DNA of 64,000 nt from assembly GCA_963814435.1 (NCBI GenBank), contig CAWFCV010000028.1, forward strand, positions 124,001 through 188,000, in the 5' to 3' direction. Source of the stretch: JAEUPI01 sp963814435. GTDB taxonomy: Bacteria > Pseudomonadota > Gammaproteobacteria > Burkholderiales > Burkholderiaceae_C. A program made the position numbers and the translations under genes. Of this stretch, positions 54,581 to 61,993 are shown piece after piece. The notes beneath the pieces were generated by a model. The model was not told the DNA's origin. It worked only from the letters and a program-made list of their open reading frames with translations, and did no database searches. Every line of letters begins with the position of its first letter. Positions within the stretch are counted from its first letter, which is position 1.

Positions 54581-55122
54581 GTCTTCCAGAGCGCCACGAC
54601 GATTAAGGTGCACAGCGCCGCCACCGCATCGTCGAACAGAATACCGAATCCTTGGCGCCAGCCAACGTGTTCACCCGGCCGGGCCTTGAACAGCGCATCG
54701 GCCCACCCCACCGGACCGGGCTTGGCGGCATCGAACCAGCGAAAGATCGCGAACGCCGCCAGCTGGGTCAGCCAGCCAGCCGGCATGACGAGCCACAGGA
54801 TCAGCCAGAACGCCCAGATCTCGTCCCAGACGATCGAACCCGGGTCGCTCTGGCTGAGCGCGCGGGCGCAGTGAAGGCAAGCCCACCAGCCCACGGGCAG
54901 CGACAAGGCCAGCACCAGGCCCCACTGCCATTCGCTGAGCCATGGGTTGAGCACCAGGAACGACGCCCAAGCCCACAGCGTGCCGACCGTGCCCGGTGCC
55001 TTGGGCGAGAGCCCGCTGCCGAAGCCTAGCGCAATCAGATTCGCCGGATGCGACATCATGAAGCGCCAGCCGGGACGGCGTGGGGCCAAAGCCGTGGGCA
55101 TGGGCAGGTCCGTCGCGCTCAC
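54577..55122 (-). CDS. pgpA: Phosphatidylglycerophosphatase A
   Basis: 181 residues. 'IALGFGSGLSPKAPGTVGTLWAW' N-terminal motif, several membrane segments, 'DPGSIVWDEIWAFWL' and 'GWADALFKARPGEHVGWRQGFGILFDDAVA'. Dephosphorylates PGP to phosphatidylglycerol. The start is taken as GTG 55122, which overlaps the thiL stop (GTGA); ATG 55101 is an alternative. Confidence 0.92.
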   Translation of the reverse strand: MSATDLPMPTALAPRRPGWRFMMSHPANLIALGFGSGLSPKAPGTVGTLWAWASFLVLNPWLSEWQWGLVLALSLPVGWWACLHCARALSQSDPGSIVWDEIWAFWLILWLVMPAGWLTQLAAFAIFRWFDAAKPGPVGWADALFKARPGEHVGWRQGFGILFDDAVAALCTLIVVALWKT

Positions 55123-56108
55123 GACCCATCCAAGCCGTCGCGAAAGTGATCGAAGCCGGTGGTCGACGCGGGCGCCGTGATGGCGCCGTCCGCTTCGACC
55201 AGTCTCAGCCCCGCCATCGGTTCGATCGCGCCGATGCGCGAGACCGCAACACCGGCCTCGGCCGCGGCGCGCCCGACCGCGTCGCATCGCGCCGGCGGGG
55301 CGCTGAACAACAGCTCGTAGTCGTCACCGCCATGCAGCAGGCACAGTCGCTGCAGACCGGGATCCTGCGCGGCCAGCATCGTCGAACGCGGCAGCGCGGC
55401 CAGGTTCAGGCGCGCGCCGACGTTCGAGCGCTCCAGGATGTGGCCCAGGTCGCCGACCAGTCCGTCGCTCAGGTCGATGGCGCTGTGCGCAATGCCGCGC
55501 AGCGCGCGACCCAGCGCGACACGCGGCGTCGGCCGCTCCATCGCGCGCCGCGCGAGCGCGAAGTCGTCGGAGGACAGCCTGATGCGGTCGCGAAACACCT
55601 CGAGGGCCAACCGCGCGTCGCCCAGCCCGCCACCCGCGGGATGACTGACCCACAGCTCATCGCCGACGCGCGCGCCGTCGCGTCGCAGGGCCTGGCCCGG
55701 CTCGACCTCGCCGAGTGCCGTGATGCAGATGGCCAGGGGCCCTGCCGTGGTGTCACCGCCGACCAACTCGATGTCGTGCAGATCGGCCAGTGCGTACAGA
55801 CCGCGCGCGAAGGGGCCGAGAAAGGCCTCGCTCGCGCGCGGCAGCGACAGGGCCAACGTGAAGGCCAACGGCCGCGCACCGCAGGCAGCCAGGTCGCTCA
55901 GATTGACGGCCAGGGCCTTGTGGCCCAGCGAGTCGGGCGACACGGTGGACAGGAAATGCCGGCCCTCGACCAACATGTCGCTGGTCACCGCCAACTGCAT
56001 GCCGGCGGCCGGTGCGATCAGCGCGCAATCGTCGCCTCCACCCAGCACGGCGCGCCGAACTGGACGCGAGAAATACCTGGCGATCAGCTCGAATTCACCC
56101 AGCGGCAT
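55119..56108 (-). CDS. thiL: Thiamine-monophosphate kinase
   Basis: 329 residues. ThiL motifs: 'GEFELIARYF', 'VLGGGDDCALIAPAAG', 'VEGRHFLSTVSPDSLGHKALAVNLSDLAACGARP' region and 'IDLSDGLVGDLGHILERSNVGARL'. Makes thiamine diphosphate, the cofactor of transketolase encoded at 6818. ATG 56108 fits the family N-terminus. First of a coupled run thiL-pgpA-pncC-dehydrogenase; divergent from maeB across 136 bp. Confidence 0.93.
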   Translation of the reverse strand: MPLGEFELIARYFSRPVRRAVLGGGDDCALIAPAAGMQLAVTSDMLVEGRHFLSTVSPDSLGHKALAVNLSDLAACGARPLAFTLALSLPRASEAFLGPFARGLYALADLHDIELVGGDTTAGPLAICITALGEVEPGQALRRDGARVGDELWVSHPAGGGLGDARLALEVFRDRIRLSSDDFALARRAMERPTPRVALGRALRGIAHSAIDLSDGLVGDLGHILERSNVGARLNLAALPRSTMLAAQDPGLQRLCLLHGGDDYELLFSAPPARCDAVGRAAAEAGVAVSRIGAIEPMAGLRLVEADGAITAPASTTGFDHFRDGLDGS

Positions 56109-56244
56109 CGGCCGATTGTGGCGCAGCTCAGCGCGCCACTCAGCGGTTTCGCGCATCGCCAGACGCCCCAGCGCGGGCGACACTGCCGCCTGGAACAGCG
56201 CCACTCCTACAATCGCCGACCCCCCTGCCAAGAACCACACCACC

Positions 56245-58543
56245 ATGTCTAGCTACGAAGCCAAGCGTGCCGAACTGCGCCGTGCTGCACTCGAGTACCA
56301 CGAGTTTCCGATTCCGGGCAAGGTGGCCATCGCGCCGACCAAACAGCTGATCAACCAGCGCGACCTGGCATTGGCCTATTCACCCGGCGTGGCAGCAGCC
56401 TGCGAGGAGATCGTCGCCGACCCGGTCAATGCCTATCGCTACACCGCGCGCGGCAACCTGGTTGCGGTGGTGACCAACGGCACGGCCGTGCTCGGCTTGG
56501 GCGACATCGGCCCGCTCGCCGCCAAGCCCGTGATGGAGGGCAAGGCCGTCCTGTTCAAGAAGTTCGCCGGCATCGATGTGTTCGACATCGAGATCAATGA
56601 GAAGAATGTCGACAAGCTGGTGGACATCATCGCCGCGCTGGAGCCGAGTTTCGGCGGTATCAATCTCGAGGACATCAAGGCGCCGGACTGCTTCTATGTC
56701 GAGCGCCGGCTGCGCGAACGCCTGAAGATTCCTGTGTTCCACGACGACCAGCACGGCACGGCAATCGTCGTCGGCGCCGCGCTGCTGAACGGCCTGAAGG
56801 TGGTGGGCAAAGACATTCGCGAGGTGAAACTGGTGGCCTCCGGCGCCGGCGCGGCGGCGCTGGCCTGTTTGACGCTGCTGATGAAGCTCGGGCTGCCACG
56901 CGAACACATCTGGGTCACCGATCTCGCCGGCGTGGTCTGGAAAGGGCGCACCGAGTTGATGGACCCCGACAAGGCGGAATTCGCCCAGGACACGCCGATG
57001 CGCACATTGGGCGAGGTGATCGCCGGCGCCGACGTGTTTCTCGGCCTGTCCGCAGGCGGCGTGCTCAAGCCGGCGATGGTCAAGGCCATGGCCGGCAGGC
57101 CGCTGATCTTCGCGCTGGCGAACCCGACGCCCGAGATCATGCCCGAAGAGGTGAAGGCGGTGCGCGACGATGCGATCATGGCCACCGGACGCACCGACTA
57201 CCCGAACCAGGTCAACAACGTCCTGTGCTTCCCTTACATCTTCCGCGGCGCACTCGACTGCGGAGCCACCACCATCACCGATGCGATGGAGGTCGCCGCG
57301 GTGCATGCCATCGCCGAACTGGCGCAGGTCGAGCAAAGCGACGTGGTGGCCACCGCCTATGCGGGCGCCACGCTGACCTTCGGGCCGGAGTACCTGATTC
57401 CCAAGCCGTTCGACCCTACGGTTGATGATGCGCATCGCACCGGCGGTCGCCCGGGCGGCCGAGGAATCCAGGGTCGCGCAGCGACCGATTCGCGATCTGG
57501 AGGCGTACCGCGAGAAGCTGCAGACCTTCGTGTACGCGTCCGGCACGACGATGAAGCCGATCTTCACGCTGGCCAAGCGGGCGACGCGCAAGCGGGTGGT
57601 CTTTTGCGAAGGCGAGGAAGAACGCGTGCTGCGTGCCGTGCAGGTGGTCGTCGACGAAGGACTGGCGCGGCCGACCTTGATCGGCCGGCCATCGATCATC
57701 GCGCAGCGCTGCGAGAAGTTCGGGCTGCGCTTGCTGCAGGATCGGGACTACGACGTCGTGAACACCGATCACGATGAACGCTACCGCGACTATTGGCAGA
57801 CCTACCACCGCCTCACCGAACGCAAGGGTGTGACGCAGCAGTTGGCCAAGATCGAAATGCGGCGCCGCCTGACGCTGATCGGTGCGATGCTGCTGCACAA
57901 GGACCAGGTCGACGGCATGATCTGCGGAACCTGGGGCTCGACCGCCACGCACCTGGTGTTCGTCGACCAGGTGATCGGCCGCCGCCCGGGCGTCAAGACC
58001 TTCGCCTGCATGAACGGCCTGATCCTGCCCGGGCGTCAGCTGTTCATGGTCGACACCCACGTCAACGCGAACCCGACCGCCGCCGAGCTGGCCGAAATCA
58101 CCGTGCTGGCAGCCGAGGAAATGCGGCGCTTCGGGCTGCAGCCGAAGGCGGCGCTGCTGTCGCATTCCAATTTCGGCTCCAGCAACCTGCCTTCGGCGCA
58201 GAAGATGCGTGACGCGTTGGCGCTGATCCAGGCCGCCGCACCCTGGCTCGAGGTCGACGGCGAAATGCACGGCGACGCGGCGCTCGATGCCGCCTACCGC
58301 AAGGAGCTGATGCCGCGTTCGACCCTGACCGGAGAGGCCAATCTGCTGGTGCTGCCGGACATCGACAGCGCGAACATCGCCTACAACCTGCTCAAGACCG
58401 CCGCCGGTGGCGGCATCGCGATCGGGCCGGTGTTGCTGGGTGCCGCCAAGCCGGTGCAGATCCTGACGCCTTCGGCCACCGTGCGGCGCATCGTCAACAT
58501 GACTGCGGTGACGGTCGCCGACGCCAATGCCGCCCGCGCCTGA
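56245..58543 (+). CDS. maeB: NADP-dependent malic enzyme with phosphotransacetylase-like domain, one frameshift near 57421
   Basis: About 765 residues, two domains. The malic enzyme half has 'YHEFPIPGKVAIAPTKQL', 'LALAYSPGVAAACEEI', 'VPVFHDDQHGTAIV'-type motif (here 'IPVFHDDQHGTAIVVGAAL') and 'VASGAGAAALACLTLL'. The C-terminal half has the phosphotransacetylase-like 'RVVFCEGEEERVLRAVQ' and 'LLSHSNFGSSNLPSA'. The two halves are in different frames: removing one G in ACGGTTG (about 57421) joins 'PKPFDPT' to 'LMMRIAPAVARAAEESRVA'. Converts malate to pyruvate with NADPH; the PTA-like part is thought regulatory. Confidence 0.92.
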
Positions 58544-58740
58544 CCGGGTAGGCGCCAGTGCTATTTCTCTCGAGCCCGCTGCCCGACAGCTTGATCCGAA
58601 GGCGCATCCCAACGTCAGCGCCAATTTGGAGAGCCAGCGGTCACTCTGTTTAACAATACTTTGCCCAGTCTTGGGGCATTGGTCTTGAGCTTTTTTGCCT
58701 GTTCCGATAACATAATGCATTCAAAGTTCAGGGTTAACCC

Positions 58741-59151
58741 GTGGATTGGACCGGTCGGTCACCGCTGTCGGGGTCTTGGCGAAAGTTAGGGCTTGCTACA
58801 GCGATCGTCGCATCGGCGGCGTTCGGCGGACCGGTTCTTGCCAGGGGTCCGGTCACGGCGAGTGACTCGGTGGCGCTGACGGAGTTGCCCCGCGAGGCAC
58901 AGCAGACCGAAAAGCTGATTCGAGCCGGCGGTCCGTTTCCATACACCAAGGATGGCTTGGCGTTTGGCAATCGCGAACGGCAGCTCCCGAGGCGCGAGCG
59001 CGGCTATTACCGCGAATACACCGTTCCAACGCCGGGAGCGCGTAATCGGGGTGCGCGCCGCATCGTGTGCGGTGGCGTTCAGGTTCGTGAGCCCGAGACT
59101 TGTTATTACACCGACGATCACTACGCGAGCTTTCGCCGAATCGTGCAGTGA
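58741..59151 (+). CDS. Secreted guanyl-specific ribonuclease (barnase/N1-T1 type)
   Basis: 136 residues. Signal peptide ('LGLATAIVASAAFGGPVLA', residues 17-35), then a microbial RNase domain with 'LPREAQQTEKLI', 'DGLAFGNRERQLPRRERGYYREYTV'-region and 'YYTDDHYASFRRI'. Catalytic residues by analogy with barnase are Glu92, Arg106 or Arg107, and His127. Cys110 and Cys121 could form a disulfide. Followed 48 bp later by a barstar-family gene on the same strand. GTG start. The 197-bp gap upstream is AT-richer; a weak TTGAGC (58685-58690) / TAACAT (58708-58713) pair with 17-base spacing may be the promoter. Confidence 0.85.
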   Translation: MDWTGRSPLSGSWRKLGLATAIVASAAFGGPVLARGPVTASDSVALTELPREAQQTEKLIRAGGPFPYTKDGLAFGNRERQLPRRERGYYREYTVPTPGARNRGARRIVCGGVQVREPETCYYTDDHYASFRRIVQ

Positions 59152-59199
59152 CTGCCCACATATCAATCATTCGACTCTGACCGTCAAAGGACCGAGACC

Positions 59200-59769
59200 A
59201 TGCTGCTCCAGACAGTCCGTCCCAATATCGTCCAGTCCATCCGCGCGTACCGCGTGGAGGATCTGATGCAAGCTGCCGAAACCGCCGGGCAGCACTTCCT
59301 GTATGCGGATCTGTCCAACGCGCAGTCGAAACAGGAAGTGCTCGACAAGATCGCCGAATCGTTCCTGTTCCCGACCCACTTTGGCAAGAACCTCGATGCC
59401 TTGTTCGACTGCATGACCGATCTCGTTCACAAAGCGGGCGCGCAACCGGGCTTCGTGGTGGTGCTCGAACAATTGCCCGACAACCCGCGTTTCGACCGCG
59501 AGGCGCGTGAGCAGCTGCTCGATGTCTTCCGCGACGCGGCCGACTTCTGGGCCGAACGCAAGATCGCGTTCCGCTGTTTCTACTCTTTTGCGGTGGCGCG
59601 CACGGCTGAAACCGGCGGCTGGGATCGGCCGGGCGAGACGGTGGCACCGGCACCCGAAAAGCCGGCGCCGAAAAACGTGCCGAAGAACGGCGTGAACCCC
59701 AACTTCGGCATGAACATGCCGCTGATGAGCAGCGCCTTCGACACCGCGATGTGGCTCAACGCGGCGTAA
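59200..59769 (+). CDS. Barstar-family RNase inhibitor-like protein
   Basis: 189 residues. Residues about 25-130 resemble barstar: 'HFLYADLSNAQSKQEVLDKIAESFLFPTHFGKNLDALFDCMTDL' region with the 'FGKNLDAL' helix that in barstar plugs the RNase active site. Longer than Bacillus barstar (about 90): a Pro/Lys/Asn-rich tail of about 60 residues follows ('APEKPAPKNVPKNG'). No signal peptide, so it acts in the cytoplasm, presumably protecting the cell from the RNase at 58741 before export. Confidence 0.85.
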   Translation: MLLQTVRPNIVQSIRAYRVEDLMQAAETAGQHFLYADLSNAQSKQEVLDKIAESFLFPTHFGKNLDALFDCMTDLVHKAGAQPGFVVVLEQLPDNPRFDREAREQLLDVFRDAADFWAERKIAFRCFYSFAVARTAETGGWDRPGETVAPAPEKPAPKNVPKNGVNPNFGMNMPLMSSAFDTAMWLNAA

Positions 59770-59820
59770 TCAGCAGCGCCAGGCCCTTGGTCTGACCTCG
59801 ATGCGCTCCTCGGCGCGGGG

Positions 59821-60612
59821 TCAGCCGGACGCGGCGGCGCGCCTGCCGCGGCGCTCGAGTTCCTGAGCCAGCGCCACGTACTCGGCGACCGGAACCTCCT
59901 CGGCCCGACGCTGCAAGTTGAACTCGATCCCGAGCTGCGCACTCGCGAGCCATTGGCCCAATGTGTGGCGCAACAGCTTGCGGCGCTGCGAGAAGGCCAC
60001 GCTGACCAGTTCGCCGAGCATTGCGGCATCCAGTGACGGCGGCGTCGGCAGCGGGGTCATGCGCAACACCGTCGACTGCACGCGCGGCGGCGGATCGAAC
60101 GAGCCGGGCGGGACATCGAACAACGGTTCGATGTCGTAGCGCCACTGCAACATCACGGTCAGGCGTCCATAGTCCTTGCGGCCCGGCGATGCGGCCATAC
60201 GATCGACGACCTCCTTTTGCAGCATCAGGTGCTGGTCCTCGATCGAGGCCACCGCGCCCAGCAGCCGAAACAGGATCGGCGTGGAGATGTTGTACGGCAG
60301 ATTGCCGACCACGCGCAGCGGTCGCCCGGCGTCGCGCGCCAGCGCCACGAAGTCCACGCCCAGCACATCGGCCTCGACCACCCGGACATTCGGCACGTCG
60401 CGCCAGCGTGCGGCCAGGTCGCGGTCGAGCTCGATCACCGTCAGGCGCGCGCCGCGTTGCAGCAGTGGGCGCGTCAATGCGCCCAGCCCGGGGCCGATCT
60501 CGACCAGCGCATCGTCCGGCCGTGGGTCGACGGCGCGAACGATCGCCTCGGTGATGCCGGTGTCGATGAGGAAGTGCTGACCGAAGCGCTTGCGCGCCTG
60601 ATGCCGCATCAC
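59821..60612 (-). CDS. rsmA: 16S rRNA dimethyladenosine methyltransferase
   Basis: 263 residues. 'ARKRFGQHFLIDTGITEAIV', SAM site 'DALVEIGPGLGALTRPLL', 'VIELDRDLAARW', and the target-adenine motif 'VVGNLPYNISTPILFRLL'. Dimethylates A1518 and A1519 of 16S rRNA. Directly downstream of surA (50-bp gap); pdxA, which lies between them in E. coli and many relatives, is missing here. Confidence 0.95.
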   Translation of the reverse strand: MMRHQARKRFGQHFLIDTGITEAIVRAVDPRPDDALVEIGPGLGALTRPLLQRGARLTVIELDRDLAARWRDVPNVRVVEADVLGVDFVALARDAGRPLRVVGNLPYNISTPILFRLLGAVASIEDQHLMLQKEVVDRMAASPGRKDYGRLTVMLQWRYDIEPLFDVPPGSFDPPPRVQSTVLRMTPLPTPPSLDAAMLGELVSVAFSQRRKLLRHTLGQWLASAQLGIEFNLQRRAEEVPVAEYVALAQELERRGRRAAASG

Positions 60613-60661
60613 CGCGGCCGGTGAACTGCCAGGCCGAAGCGGATGGCGTGTAAGGGCTGCA

Positions 60662-61993
60662 TCACTGCGGTGGCTCTCGCATTTCGATGTAGGCGCGCGC
60701 GCGCAGGTCCTTGGCCCACTCCTGGTATGCCGACTCGAACTTCTGCTCGCGCAGCGCGGCGCGCGCCTGCTCGCGAACCTCCTTGTCGCTCAGCTGCATG
60801 TCGCGCCGCTCCACCACCTGGATCAGGTGCACGCCGAAGCGCGACACCACCGGTGGCGAGATGCTCCCCGGCGCGAGGCGGTTCATGGCTTCTTCGAATT
60901 CGGGCACGAAGCCCCCGGGCGATGCCCAGCCGAGGTCGCCACCGGCGCTGGCGCTGCCATCCTCGGACACCTCGCGCGCGACGTCCTCGAAGCGCCGCTG
61001 ACCGGTTTCGATCGTCCGCTTGTGTTCCTCAAGACGGCGGGTGGCGTCCTGCACACTGGCCTGGGCGGAAGTGCGCAGCAGAATGTGTCGAGCCCGAGTC
61101 TGCGTCACCCGGAATGCTGCGGCGTCGCGACGCTCGAGCACCTTGAGCAGGTGAAACCCGGCGCCGCTGCGCAGCGGCGCCTCGCTGATGTCGCCGACCT
61201 TGAGCGCGCGCGTTGACTCGACGAACAAGTCGGGCAGTCGCGACGTCGGCCGCAATCCGATCTCGCCGCCCTTCGCGCGGTTGCCGTCTTCCGAGAACTC
61301 GCGCGCCACGCTCGCGAAATCCGCGCCGCCGCGCAGTTTGGCGACCGCCTGATCGATACGCGCCCGGCGCTCGGCCACCTGAGCCTCGTGGGCACCTTCC
61401 GGCACGGTGACCAGGATCTGCGCCAGGTTCAGCTCGACTTCGGACGCGGCGGCGCCCCGCTGCTGGTCGACGAACCGGTCCACGTCGACATCGCTGATGC
61501 GAATGCGTCCCTGCACCTCGCGTTCGCGCACGCGCTCGACCATGATTTGGTCGCGCAGGCCATTGCGAAAGCGGGCGAAATCCACGCCTTCGCTGGCCAG
61601 ACGTTCGCGCAGCTGCCGCAGGTTCAACTTGTTCTGCGAGGCGACGCTGTTGACGGCGCGGTCCAGCTCGATATCGTCGACCTTCTGACCGCTGTCGCGC
61701 GCATAGGTCACCAACACGCGCTCGTCGATCAGGGTGTCGACGACCTGCTTGCGCAATTCGTCGGCGGGTGGCACACGCGCGCCGCCGCGGCGCGCCTCCT
61801 CTCGTGCCCGGTTCAGCCGCTGCTCGACCTCGATGGCGGTCACGAGTTCGCTGTTGACGACGGCCACGATGTAGTCGCCGATGCGAAGCGCGCGCGCCGC
61901 GGACTGCGCCGAGGCCGCGGTCGCAAGCCCCACCAGGGCCAGCGCAGCGACGGCGGCGCGCAGTCGGATCCGTGCAGAGGTGATGTCAGTCAT
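60662..61993 (-). CDS. surA: Periplasmic chaperone/peptidyl-prolyl isomerase SurA
   Basis: 443 residues. Signal peptide ('AAVAALALVGLATAASAQS'), SurA N-terminal helical domain ('DYIVAVVNSELVTAIEVEQR', 'IDERVLVTYARDSGQKVDD'), two parvulin domains ('VNLAQILVTVP'-like 'ELNLAQILVTVPEGA' and 'RARHILLRTSAQ', with 'GAGFHLLKVLERRD' and 'SRFGVHLIQVVERRD' as their ends) and a C-terminal helix. Escorts outer-membrane barrels such as LptD. Its start overlaps the lptD stop by 8 bp. Confidence 0.95.
   Translation of the reverse strand: MTDITSARIRLRAAVAALALVGLATAASAQSAARALRIGDYIVAVVNSELVTAIEVEQRLNRAREEARRGGARVPPADELRKQVVDTLIDERVLVTYARDSGQKVDDIELDRAVNSVASQNKLNLRQLRERLASEGVDFARFRNGLRDQIMVERVREREVQGRIRISDVDVDRFVDQQRGAAASEVELNLAQILVTVPEGAHEAQVAERRARIDQAVAKLRGGADFASVAREFSEDGNRAKGGEIGLRPTSRLPDLFVESTRALKVGDISEAPLRSGAGFHLLKVLERRDAAAFRVTQTRARHILLRTSAQASVQDATRRLEEHKRTIETGQRRFEDVAREVSEDGSASAGGDLGWASPGGFVPEFEEAMNRLAPGSISPPVVSRFGVHLIQVVERRDMQLSDKEVREQARAALREQKFESAYQEWAKDLRARAYIEMREPPQ

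Noticed and set aside
56245..58543. Separate malic enzyme and phosphotransacetylase genes
   Set aside because: The two parts form the standard MaeB domain order and join by removing one G near 57421.
58650..58700. Terminator after maeB near the T-run at 58691-58696
   Set aside because: The nearby GCCCA/TGGGGC hairpin is short, imperfect and too far from the T-run.
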